Shown here piece after piece: positions 26,620 to 35,580 of a DNA stretch of 64,000 bases; positions within the stretch are counted from its first letter, which is position 1; each line of letters opens with the position of its first letter. Under the pieces are notes generated by a model. It did no database searches and had not been told where the DNA came from. It saw nothing but the letters and a program-made list of their open reading frames with translations. The position numbers were made by a program, and so were the translations under genes. The DNA comes from Ruminiclostridium herbifermentans (GTDB lineage: Bacteria > Bacillota > Clostridia > Acetivibrionales > DSM-1351): positions 2,038,501 to 2,102,500 of the forward strand of contig NZ_CP061336.1 in assembly GCF_005473905.2 (NCBI RefSeq). Direction: 5' to 3'.

Positions 26620-28641
26620 ATGATAAACAGCAGCAAAATCAACAAAATAGTATATGGAGGAGACTATAATCCTGAGCAGTGGGGAGAAGATATCTGGAAA
26701 GAAGATATGCGATTGTTCTCGTTGGCAGGAATTGATATTGTAACGCTCAATGTATTTAGCTGGGCATTACTGCAGCCCAATGAAGATACCTATAATTTTG
26801 AACTTCTTGACAAAATCATGGACTTAGTAAAATCTCATGGCTTAAAAGTGTGCTTGGCTACTTCAACTGCGGCACATCCTGCATGGATGGCTAAAAAATA
26901 CCCAGATATTTTGAGAACTGATTTTAATGGTATAAAGCGTAAATTTGGCGGCAGACATAATTCTTGTCCAAACAGTGTCACATATAAAAAATTCTCTGTG
27001 GCACTAGCCAAAGAATTAGCAAACCGCTATAAAAATTTTGACAATATTGTGGCTTGGCATATTTCCAATGAATACGGCGGAGAGTGCTATTGTGAAAATT
27101 GTGAAAAGGCATTTAGGTTATGGCTAAAAAACAAATATAAAACCTTAACAGAATTAAATAGGGTGTGGAATACAGCATTTTGGGGGCATACATTTTATGA
27201 TTGGGATGAAATAGTACTGCCCAATATGTTAAGTGAACATTTTGAATATGATAGAACCATGTTCCAAAGTATTTCCCTTGATTATAGAAGATTCAATTCT
27301 GACAGTATATTAGAGTGTTACAAGGCTGAGTATAATGTCATTAAAACAATAACTCCTGATATTCCAATTACGACTAATTTGATGGGCTTTTATAAGCCAC
27401 TGGATTATCATAAATGGGCAAAATATATGGATTTTGCATCTTGGGACAGCTACCCTGCAAATGATGCTTCTGTTGCTGATATGGCTATGAATCACGATTT
27501 GATTCGTGGATTAAAAGGAGGTATGCCTTTTGCGCTTATGGAGCAGACCCCAAGTGTTACAAACTGGTTAGCATATAATGCACTGAAACGTCCAAAGGTC
27601 ATGCGGTTATGGAGCTATCAGGCAATTGCGCATGGCTCTGATACTGTTATGTTTTTTCAAATGAGAAGAAGCATTGGTGCTTGTGAAAAGCTGCATGGAG
27701 CGGTAATTGACCATGTGGGCAATGAAAACACAAGAGTATTTAGAGAGGTTGCCTCATTGGGAGAGGAATTGAAGCATTTAGGTGATAAAACTTTGGGTTT
27801 ACGTTCTGATTCTAAGGTTGCATTGGTTTTTGACTGGGATAACTGGTGGGCAGTTGAATACTCTGCAGGACCAAGCTGTGAACTGAAATACCGTGATGAA
27901 GTTTTGAATTACTATACTGCACTTCATGATAGAAATATTTCGGTTGATATTATTGGTGTTGATGATGAACTTGAAAAATATGAAATAGTTATAGCACCTA
28001 TTCTTTACATGACAAAGGGCAATTATGATGAGAAAATAAGAGAGTATGTATATAAAGGAGGTACTTTTATTACCACCTTTTTCAGTGGAATTGTAAATGA
28101 AAATGATTTGATTGTAACCGGTGGATATCCAGGAAAATTGAGAGATATCTTAGGAGTTTGGGTTGAAGAGACTGATGCTCTTCCAAATGGAATTGAAAAT
28201 TCATTTATATTCAATAATATTAAGTATCCAGCGAAGCTGCTTTGCGATATCATGCATTTAGAAGGGGCAGAGGCTTTGAGTTTTTATCAGACTGATTTCT
28301 ATCAGAACACTCCTTGCATTACAAAGAATAGCTTTGGTAAAGGCACTGCTTACTATGTCGGTACTCGTTCTGATAATAATTTCTACAGAGAATTTATGAA
28401 GGGAGTTTGCAATGAAAAGAATGTGCTGCCTGTTTGGGATACACCTAAGGAGGTAGAAGCAGTAAAAAGAATTAAAGATGGTAGGAGCTGTGTGTTTCTG
28501 CTAAATCATTCTAATGAAATTAAAACTCTTTATTCTGAAAATAATTATGTGGATTTGCTATCAAAAACAGCATACAAAAAGGGACAGAAAATTATTTTAG
28601 AAGCGAAAGAAGTTGTTATATTAGAAGCATTAGAAGTATAA
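26620..28641 (+). CDS. GH42 beta-galactosidase
   Basis: A 673-residue cytoplasmic glycoside hydrolase of family 42, without signal peptide. The TIM barrel opens with YGGDYNPEQW. The acid/base Glu is in AWHISNEYGG (about 150) and the nucleophile Glu in FALMEQTPS (about 307). The zinc-cluster cysteines CYCENC lie between. It would remove beta-galactose from imported oligosaccharides such as the L side chain of xyloglucan. The ATG follows GAAAGGA. It is separated from the importer by repeat copy A and followed 214 bases later by an esterase. Alpha-L-arabinopyranosidase activity is known in the family and remains possible. Confidence 0.94.
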   Translation: MINSSKINKIVYGGDYNPEQWGEDIWKEDMRLFSLAGIDIVTLNVFSWALLQPNEDTYNFELLDKIMDLVKSHGLKVCLATSTAAHPAWMAKKYPDILRTDFNGIKRKFGGRHNSCPNSVTYKKFSVALAKELANRYKNFDNIVAWHISNEYGGECYCENCEKAFRLWLKNKYKTLTELNRVWNTAFWGHTFYDWDEIVLPNMLSEHFEYDRTMFQSISLDYRRFNSDSILECYKAEYNVIKTITPDIPITTNLMGFYKPLDYHKWAKYMDFASWDSYPANDASVADMAMNHDLIRGLKGGMPFALMEQTPSVTNWLAYNALKRPKVMRLWSYQAIAHGSDTVMFFQMRRSIGACEKLHGAVIDHVGNENTRVFREVASLGEELKHLGDKTLGLRSDSKVALVFDWDNWWAVEYSAGPSCELKYRDEVLNYYTALHDRNISVDIIGVDDELEKYEIVIAPILYMTKGNYDEKIREYVYKGGTFITTFFSGIVNENDLIVTGGYPGKLRDILGVWVEETDALPNGIENSFIFNNIKYPAKLLCDIMHLEGAEALSFYQTDFYQNTPCITKNSFGKGTAYYVGTRSDNNFYREFMKGVCNEKNVLPVWDTPKEVEAVKRIKDGRSCVFLLNHSNEIKTLYSENNYVDLLSKTAYKKGQKIILEAKEVVILEALEV

Positions 28642-28855
28642 GCATTCGGGAAAAAGCTGTGTTTGTTATAGTATAACTGAAGTTAGAAGTTAAATAGCAT
28701 TTAACTTAACTTTTTGATATATAAAATATTAGCAATTGTTATATGTAAAATATGAGGCATTTGGCACAAAGCTTTAAAGATTTTTAGTTTAAAGTAATAG
28801 CAATTGTTTTATGGAAATGCTATTGCAACTGGTTGTTTTTAGAAAGGATAAAATT

Positions 28856-29668
28856 ATGAGACATGAAGTAATAAAGATTCAGGTAGATGGCTCACAGCCA
28901 GATACAAAGTTATATACGTATATACTGGATAATTTTGCAGAAATACAGCAAGACAGGGTTAGACCAATTGTGGTTATTTGCCCAGGCGGAGGATATGCAA
29001 TGACATCAGACCGAGAAGCGGAGGCTCTAGCTGTTAGAATTATGGCAATGGGTTATCATGCTGCAATTCTTAGATATTCATGTGCACCTTCAGTATATCC
29101 CACTGCATTGAAGGAATTAGCTATAGTGGTTTCACTCTTAAGAAAAAATGCAGAAATTTGGCATATTGATAAGGATAAAATTATTATTCAAGGCTCTTCA
29201 GCAGGAGGTCATTTGGCTGCTAGTTACGGAGTATTTTGGAAAGAGGCCTTTTTGTCAGAAGCGGTAAATGAAAGGACAGAGAATTTAAAGCCAAATGGCT
29301 TAATACTAAGTTATCCTGTTATTACTTCTGGTCAATTTGCTCATAGAGGCTCTTTTCAAAATTTACTTGGAGAACGTTATGATGAACTTGTAGACAAAAT
29401 GTCACTAGAAAAGCAAGTGAATGAAGATACTCCAAAATCATTTATATGGCATACATTTCCTGATGACTGTGTACCAGTTGAAAATTCACTTCTTTTTGTA
29501 ATGGCGTTAAGAGAAAAAAATATACCCACGGAGTTTCATATGTATCCAGTAGGTGGACATGGTTTGGGACTTGCTAATGAAGAAACCGCCTGCCCTAATG
29601 GGTATGGAATTCAGAAAGAATGTCAAAGCTGGATATCACTGCTTGAGGTCTGGATGGAAAACTTGTAG
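28856..29668 (+). CDS. Alpha/beta-hydrolase esterase, acetylxylan-esterase-like
   Basis: A 270-residue cytoplasmic carboxylesterase of the BD-FAE/acetylxylan-esterase group. The nucleophile is the Ser of GSSAGGHLAASYG (about 120), the oxyanion motif is CPGGGYAMTS, the acid lies in FPDDCVPVENS, and the catalytic His in GGHGLGL. The ATG at 28856 has AGAAAGGA upstream; the longer frame to 28811 lacks a ribosome site. Placed between galactosidase and fucosidase genes, it probably removes O-acetyl groups from galactosyl units of imported xyloglucan pieces. The substrate is inferred from context. Confidence 0.85.
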   Translation: MRHEVIKIQVDGSQPDTKLYTYILDNFAEIQQDRVRPIVVICPGGGYAMTSDREAEALAVRIMAMGYHAAILRYSCAPSVYPTALKELAIVVSLLRKNAEIWHIDKDKIIIQGSSAGGHLAASYGVFWKEAFLSEAVNERTENLKPNGLILSYPVITSGQFAHRGSFQNLLGERYDELVDKMSLEKQVNEDTPKSFIWHTFPDDCVPVENSLLFVMALREKNIPTEFHMYPVGGHGLGLANEETACPNGYGIQKECQSWISLLEVWMENL

Positions 29669-29728
29669 CACAAGTGTTTTTCATTTCTAAAGTAGAGGTG
29701 ATAATGCTAAGATGACGATTAATACGAG

Positions 29729-29970
29729 AAATAGTACGCAAGTGCAATATATATCTAATTGCGAAGCTCGGTTAGAAATTGATGCTAGAAATAGTAGGTG
29801 AAGAACAAGCATTGTAGCCGACACAGCTTCAGGAAGTAGCTGTGAGTATTGAGTCGAGACAGGATGTCGAGTGTCATACGGTCGGCGGAAGTGCTTGTTA
29901 TGAGCCGCAACTATTTCAGCATTAATTTCGTGAGCTGGCAATAGATATATACTGCACGGGAGTACTATTT
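29729..29970 (+). repeat. Palindromic repeat family 1, complete copy B
   Basis: Starts AAATAGTACGCAAGTGCAAT and ends CGGGAGTACTATTT. The complement of the right end gives the left end with few changes, and the inner parts AAATTGATGCTAGAAATAGT and ATTTCAGCATTAATTTCG are also inverted copies. It ends 29 bases before the fucosidase start and just ahead of its ribosome-binding site, so the fucosidase mRNA would carry the whole hairpin if transcribed from upstream. Confidence 0.85.
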
Positions 29971-29998
29971 AATCAGTTTCAAAGAAAGAGTGATTAGC

Positions 29999-31465
29999 AT
30001 GTACAAGTATTTAAAAATAATAGACGATGTTATTGAAAAGGGATACTATAAGGACGATTGGGTGTCTCTGATGGATTTTGAGGTGCCAGCATGGTTTAAA
30101 AAAGCTAAGTTTGGTATATTTATTCATTGGGGAATTTACAGTGTACCTGAGTATTCTAATGAGTGGTATTCTAGAAATATGTACACCGAAGGTATGCCAG
30201 CTTTTCAACATCATATTGAAACCTATGGCAGACAAGCAGATTTCGGATACAAAGATTTTATACCGATGTTTACTGCAAAAAAGTTTAATCCTAAGGAATG
30301 GGCAAGATTATTAAAGGAGTCAGGAGCAAAGTATGTGTTCCCAGTAGCTGAGCATCACGATGGGTTTCAGATGTATAAAAGTTCAATTTCTCACTTTAAT
30401 TCATACGAAATGGGACCAAAGAGGGATGTGCTGGGAGAACTTAAAGAAGCTTTAGAGCAGGAAGGACTTGTTTTCTGTACATCGTCCCATCGTGCAGAGC
30501 ATTGGTTTTTTATGGGCAATGGAAAAAAATTTGACAGTGATGTTAAAGAACCCTTAAAGCGAGGGGATTTTTATTGGCCTGCAATGCCAGAACCTGATTT
30601 TCAAGATTTGCTTAGTGAACCGTATCCCAATGAAGAATTTCTGCAGGACTGGTTAGTTCGAACTTGTGAAATAATTGATGAATACAAACCAAAAATTTTA
30701 TATTTTGATTGGTGGATTCAGCACGTAGCATTTGAACCCTACCTTCGAAAACTGGTAGCTTATTATTACAACAGGGGACTTGAGTGGGGAGAAAAGGTTG
30801 CGGTATGTTACAAGCATGATGCATTGATGTTTGGAAGTGGTATTGTAGAGTTAGAACGTGGCAAGTTTGCCAATCCCAAGCCTTTTTACTGGCAAACAGA
30901 TACTGCGGTAGCCAGGAATTCTTGGTGCTACACCGATTCCTTGGATTACAAAACTTCTGTTGAAATTATATGTGATTTGATTGATGTAGTAAGTAAAAAT
31001 GGAAATATGCTGCTTAATATAGGTCCTAGAGCAGATGGCTCAATTCCAAAGACTGATGCACAAATACTAAAGGAAATCGGGGAATGGCTGAAAGTAAATG
31101 GTGAAGCAATTTATAATACTAAGGTATGGCGAAAATCTTCAGAAGGTCCTACAAAGGAAATTGAAGGACAATTCAGCGATAATGAAGCTAAGAAATATAC
31201 AAGAGAAGATATTCGCTTTACTGTATCGGGAAAATGTATATATGCTGCAGTATTAAATTATCCCGAGGATGGTAAGGTAATTATTAAGTCGCTGGCAGAA
31301 TCCGTCAATCAGAATATACCTGAATTTCACGGTATTATTAATTCTGTAAGTATACTTGGATTTGATGAAAAGCCAATTTGGAAACGAAATACGCAAGGAT
31401 TATCCATTGAAACTAAGACAGTTAAAAGTGATTATCCTGTAGTATTCAAAATTCAAATTAAATAG
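29999..31465 (+). CDS. GH29 alpha-L-fucosidase
   Basis: A 488-residue cytoplasmic fucosidase. Family 29 phrases are KFGIFIHWGIYSVPEYSNEW near the start, FPVAEHHDGFQMY, and ILYFDWWIQ with the probable nucleophile Asp near 236. The end has GNMLLNIGPRADGSI. It would release fucose from fucosyl-galactosyl side chains of xyloglucan, before the galactosidase can act. The ATG at 29999 is preceded by AAGAAAGAG; the GTG at 29990 is less likely. The general acid, which varies in this family, was not identified. Confidence 0.93.
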   Translation: MYKYLKIIDDVIEKGYYKDDWVSLMDFEVPAWFKKAKFGIFIHWGIYSVPEYSNEWYSRNMYTEGMPAFQHHIETYGRQADFGYKDFIPMFTAKKFNPKEWARLLKESGAKYVFPVAEHHDGFQMYKSSISHFNSYEMGPKRDVLGELKEALEQEGLVFCTSSHRAEHWFFMGNGKKFDSDVKEPLKRGDFYWPAMPEPDFQDLLSEPYPNEEFLQDWLVRTCEIIDEYKPKILYFDWWIQHVAFEPYLRKLVAYYYNRGLEWGEKVAVCYKHDALMFGSGIVELERGKFANPKPFYWQTDTAVARNSWCYTDSLDYKTSVEIICDLIDVVSKNGNMLLNIGPRADGSIPKTDAQILKEIGEWLKVNGEAIYNTKVWRKSSEGPTKEIEGQFSDNEAKKYTREDIRFTVSGKCIYAAVLNYPEDGKVIIKSLAESVNQNIPEFHGIINSVSILGFDEKPIWKRNTQGLSIETKTVKSDYPVVFKIQIK

Positions 31466-31622
31466 CCAGCGCATACACAGGCATAATTTATCTTAAATAG
31501 CCAGCGCTTACAGGCATAATTTATCTTAAATAGCCAGCACATACACAGGCATAATTTATCTTAAATAGCTAGCGCTTACAGGCATAATTTATCTTAAATA
31601 GCTAGTGCATACGTACATAATT
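31462..31622 (+). repeat. Tandem repeat of alternating 35- and 33-base units
   Basis: Four full units and one partial unit start at 31462, 31497, 31530, 31565 and 31598. Each contains ATAGCYAGCGC and ACAGGCATAATTTATCTTAA; odd units have an extra CA. The first unit overlaps the fucosidase stop codon. The alternation means the array grew as a 68-base pair of units. Confidence 0.9.
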
Positions 31623-31779
31623 CAGATGTTCTAGCTTTTAAAAATCAAAAAAACTTATTTGGGTTCTGAATTGCAGCAGCACCAATACATAATCTGTTTT
31701 TTAATGTTAATGTTGTCTTCTGCAAGAATTGCCGTGCTATATACGAATATGAATTTGTTTTAATTTAAATTTTAATGTT

Positions 31780-31812
31780 ACGTTCAAAATGTTGGTGCTT
31801 CATTTTGAACGT
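31780..31812. terminator. Perfect 12-bp hairpin between convergent genes
   Basis: ACGTTCAAAATG and CATTTTGAACGT are exact complements with a nine-base loop. It lies between the fucosidase (plus) and the response regulator (minus), with A/T-rich flanks, and may serve both as a bidirectional terminator. Confidence 0.65.
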
Positions 31813-31855
31813 ACACTGAAATTTATGACGAATATTTACATACAGGCAAGCAGTG

Positions 31856-33397
31856 TCAAGTATTGTTTCTTTTGCGGAATTCAGCGGGGCTTTCTCCAAC
31901 ATATTTCTTGAACTTCTTATGGAAGTAGTCCACATTCTTGTAGCCAACAAGTTCTGAAATTTCGTAAACCTTTAAATTTTTCTGCAGCAATAGCTCTTTT
32001 GAATGGTTTATTCTTACATGGTCAATGTATGAATTAAAGTTTTCTCCCATTTTCTTATTGAATATTTTCCCAAGGTAGGAGCTGTTATAGCCAAATAACG
32101 GCGCAATAGTTTCCAATTTAATGTTTTCTCTATAATTATGATTAATATAGTAAACAATATCATCTAATATACTGTCACTAGAAAAATTACCAATTGCATT
32201 TATTATCATCTCAAATTGCTCTGAAAAGAAAAGTATAATTTCATATAGATAATACTTTCTTTCAATAAAATCAATAACTGATGAATTTGTTGGGAATGGA
32301 ATATCTATTGTGCTGTAAATATGGTTTATATTTTCTTTAATTTGAAGATAAATATCAGTTAAAAAAAGTTTAATATTAGATATATTTGTATTTGCAAAAT
32401 ATAAGTTCCTTTTCAGCGCAGACAAGGTATCGGCTATCATTCTTCGGTTAAAGCTTTGGATATAGTTTGTTAATAGTCTGCAGTATTCAGTGGATTGGGC
32501 TTCATTTATTTCAAAGAAGCTATCATCCCATTTTGGAAGCTGCTCATAGCCGATGGTATGCTGATTTTCTTCACAGAAAAAACGTCGGCTCATTAAGTTT
32601 AGAGCATCTTCATAGGAATAATGAATATCCTCAACACTGGTAACCTTACGACCGTAGGCAATAAATAACGAATCCAAAGGAGAACCTTTCTGAGGATTTG
32701 TCTCATAATGATTTAGAAAGGTATGGAAATGATTAAGTGTAAAGGTTCCTTTTAAAAGTATAATGTCTTTTTCATGAATTTTTATATGTTCAAAGGAATT
32801 ATTCCCTTGATTGGTTACTTTCAGCAGGTCTGCAAAATCGTAAATAAGGTTGTAGGTATTCTGATTGTAGTTCTCATAAATTACCACTTGGTACTCATTA
32901 GCTGACAGCCTGATTTCTTCAAGATTAATGCCTGAAACGTCACCTGTATTCAGCAGGATATCGCGCAATATAGTGTATCTTGCCTTTTCACGATATTGAA
33001 TCAGCGTATTGGCATTCATTCGCTCTTTTTGAATATTTTCTTTTACAGTATGTACCGCATTATATAGTTCGTCTTCGTCAATAGGCTTTGTAATATAAAA
33101 TTCAACACCATAGCGAATTGCAGTTTGGGCATATTTAAAATCGGAAAAGCCGCTTAATATAATAAAATGACCTTTAAAGCCCTGTTCTCTGGCAAACTGT
33201 ATTACTTGGGTTCCTTGCAATTTGGGCATACGTATGTCCATAAGAACAACATCAGGATTTAGTTTTATAATACTATTTAGTGCATCTTCACCGTTATTTG
33301 CTTCCCCGCAAATTGTAAATCCAAGTTCGTCCCAATTAATAAGATGTTTTAACCCTTCACATATTACTGATTCATCATCTGCAATAAAAACTTTCAT
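31856..33397 (-). CDS. YesN-type response regulator, receiver plus AraC output domain
   Basis: A 513-residue two-component regulator. The N-terminal receiver has the acidic patch DDES (about 7-10) and phospho-acceptor in NPDVVLMDIRMPK (Asp near 54). A long middle region follows, and the C-terminus is an AraC/XylS double helix-turn-helix (YNSSYLGKIFNKKMGENFNS, then VGYKNVDYFHKKFKKYVG). Six bases separate it from the sensor kinase gene upstream. Such pairs control adjacent carbohydrate ABC operons, so its targets are probably the importer and hydrolase genes around it. Confidence 0.93.
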   Translation of the reverse strand: MKVFIADDESVICEGLKHLINWDELGFTICGEANNGEDALNSIIKLNPDVVLMDIRMPKLQGTQVIQFAREQGFKGHFIILSGFSDFKYAQTAIRYGVEFYITKPIDEDELYNAVHTVKENIQKERMNANTLIQYREKARYTILRDILLNTGDVSGINLEEIRLSANEYQVVIYENYNQNTYNLIYDFADLLKVTNQGNNSFEHIKIHEKDIILLKGTFTLNHFHTFLNHYETNPQKGSPLDSLFIAYGRKVTSVEDIHYSYEDALNLMSRRFFCEENQHTIGYEQLPKWDDSFFEINEAQSTEYCRLLTNYIQSFNRRMIADTLSALKRNLYFANTNISNIKLFLTDIYLQIKENINHIYSTIDIPFPTNSSVIDFIERKYYLYEIILFFSEQFEMIINAIGNFSSDSILDDIVYYINHNYRENIKLETIAPLFGYNSSYLGKIFNKKMGENFNSYIDHVRINHSKELLLQKNLKVYEISELVGYKNVDYFHKKFKKYVGESPAEFRKRNNT

Positions 33398-33403
33398 TTT
33401 AAA

Positions 33404-35224
33404 TTATTCCTCCATCATATTAAGTAAGGGAAGTGTAAGTGACACAAGAGTTCCTTCAAAAGGAGTGCTCTTGATTTCCATTCCGTAAGCTTCTCCATAA
33501 AATAATTTAATTCTTTTATTAATATTATAAAGTCCAATGCTAGATGTAGACTTCTTTTCATATACATGAATACTGTTATTAAGGCTTTCTAATTCCTCTT
33601 TAGTCATTCCAAGTCCATTGTCAAAGATATCAATTAGTAAAAGTTCATCATCTTTTGTTGTGACATTTATAACAATCTGCCCATTGTTTTCTGTGCCTTC
33701 AAGGCCATGCAGTATGGCATTTTCAACTATTGGTTGTAATAAAAGAGGAAGAATTTGACATTCTTCTAAATTTATATTCTCTGCTACATTTAAGGTATAA
33801 TTAACACGGTCACTGAATCTAAGCTTTTGTATTGTCAGATAAATTGATATGTAATCCAGTTCTTTTTTTAAGGTGGTGGATGAAGTACCTGTGTTTTCTA
33901 AAACATAGTGCATAGATTTCCCTAATAATTTAATTACATTAGCTACTTCTTTATTTCCAGCTGCAAGAGCTTTCATACGTATGGTTTCCAATGTATTATA
34001 CAAAAAATGTGGATTTATCTGGCTTGCCAGCATTTTGAATTCCATTTTTTGCTGCTGGTTTTTCAAGTCCTGTTCCTGTATTTTTGCTTCATACATTTGG
34101 GCATCCATCTTCTGAATGTTTTGTATCATAACCTTAAGGTCTGAATAAACTTCAGACAATTCATCTTCTCCTCTTATATTGTCTAGTATATGATAATTAC
34201 CCTTGCTAACCTTATGCATTTCTTCCCGAAGTGTAATAATACGAGTGCTGAAATTATTTGTAAAATGTTTAATTAAAAAGAAAGGCAATGCTGAAGCCAA
34301 CAGCATTATGGCAGCACATAATATAATTATATTGTTAACGTCGGGGAAAGCATTAAAATCTAAAGTAGATATATAAATCCTATCTTTAGATGCATATGGA
34401 AGCAGGGTAGATATACTTGCCATGCTCTTCTTGTTTTCGTAGTACAGTTCACCTGAATATTGATATTGACTTTTTTCATAGTCTATGGGTATTGTCAGAT
34501 ATTCTCCCGATAAATTTCTTTGTGTACTGAAAAAAACAGGATCTCTATTTACTGATACTGTATTAAACAGGGAAGTATTCTGTACTCTGTTTTTTAAATA
34601 ATTGTTACTGATTGTAATTTTTAAAACGGCATATTCTTTAGTTGATATTATTGGAATTCGCCTAATCAGACTTAACTCCTGAGAAATATGATTCCAGTAG
34701 TCAAGGGAACTTAAGCTTTTCCAAGTAATATCAGCACTATTTATTGCCTGTTGATACCATTCATTTTTTTCTATCTCTTTAGTTACAGGTATTATAGAAG
34801 CATATTGTATTATTGAATCATATTTATATATTGTTGGATTGTTTGTGTAAATCTTGATGGAGGATATATATGTATTTCTATTTATATAATTCTTTAGCTT
34901 AGTGTAATTGCTGCAACTTTTGTCAGCCTCTTGTTTACTGTTGTAGCGGGTTGCTAAAAGCTTCTGCAAATCTCTGTCCATAAAAAGCTCATCAGAAATA
35001 TTATATACTGAGGTTGTTACTTCAAATAAAATTGATTTAACACGGAGGTTATCTGCTGAAATTTGATTTTGATAATGATTCAGCAATAGTGTTCTGGTGT
35101 AAAATAATAAGAAAAAACCAATGATTAGGATTGGTATTAAAATAGCACTACAATATATGAAGTATAATTGTTTTTTTACCTTCCTATATGGAAATATCTT
35201 GCTAAAAGCAGTTAATATCTTCAT
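33404..35224 (-). CDS. YesM-type sensor histidine kinase
   Basis: A 606-residue membrane kinase of the YesM/LytS class. Transmembrane segments lie near residues 20-44 and 295-318 with an extracellular sensor between; a HAMP linker follows. The phospho-acceptor His is in QINPHFLYNTLETI, the N-box is VENAILHGLEG and the G-box is DNGLGM. The ATG at 35224 has AAAGAG eight bases upstream; the frame could begin 18 bases earlier. It should detect the oligosaccharide, perhaps together with the binding protein, and phosphorylate the adjacent YesN-type regulator. Confidence 0.93.
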   Translation of the reverse strand: MKILTAFSKIFPYRKVKKQLYFIYCSAILIPILIIGFFLLFYTRTLLLNHYQNQISADNLRVKSILFEVTTSVYNISDELFMDRDLQKLLATRYNSKQEADKSCSNYTKLKNYINRNTYISSIKIYTNNPTIYKYDSIIQYASIIPVTKEIEKNEWYQQAINSADITWKSLSSLDYWNHISQELSLIRRIPIISTKEYAVLKITISNNYLKNRVQNTSLFNTVSVNRDPVFFSTQRNLSGEYLTIPIDYEKSQYQYSGELYYENKKSMASISTLLPYASKDRIYISTLDFNAFPDVNNIIILCAAIMLLASALPFFLIKHFTNNFSTRIITLREEMHKVSKGNYHILDNIRGEDELSEVYSDLKVMIQNIQKMDAQMYEAKIQEQDLKNQQQKMEFKMLASQINPHFLYNTLETIRMKALAAGNKEVANVIKLLGKSMHYVLENTGTSSTTLKKELDYISIYLTIQKLRFSDRVNYTLNVAENINLEECQILPLLLQPIVENAILHGLEGTENNGQIVINVTTKDDELLLIDIFDNGLGMTKEELESLNNSIHVYEKKSTSSIGLYNINKRIKLFYGEAYGMEIKSTPFEGTLVSLTLPLLNMMEE

Positions 35225-35580
35225 AATCATATCTCTTTCCATAAATTTATATTATTAAATGTTTACGCGTTATAGTAAAAAAAGATTAGTGTAAAATATA
35301 CTGAATTGACCATTTTTGCAATATACTATATTGTAACATAATTAGCTAAAATAGTCTCAGATTTTGTAAAAAATGATAGCGCTTTTGCTCCTCTATATTA
35401 TTGTTCAGTTTACTATTAAACTGGCTAATTCAAATATTGGTTTCTATTATTTATTAATGGGTTGACGTCAAAAAAACACTGAAAATGAAAGTGTATTAAC
35501 TAGAATAATTAAGGTATTTTAGTTCTTAGTTATGTATTATAATTACTGGTAAGTTATATGGGAAAGGAGCAAAATTCATA
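35225..35580. promoter_or_regulatory. Divergent control region with cre-like and palindromic sites
   Basis: The region separates the kinase gene from GH31. TGATAGCGCTTTTG at 35374-35387 matches the CcpA cre consensus at 12 of 14 positions. CAATATACTATATTG near 35320 is an odd-centred palindrome. Promoters for both directions are expected here, but no box pair is clear enough to call. Confidence 0.4.

Noticed and set aside
31462-31622. The 35/33-base tandem repeats looked at first like a small CRISPR array for the nearby type III genes.
   Set aside because: There are no unique spacers; the units are contiguous and alternate in length, and the site is 13 kb away behind the fucosidase gene.
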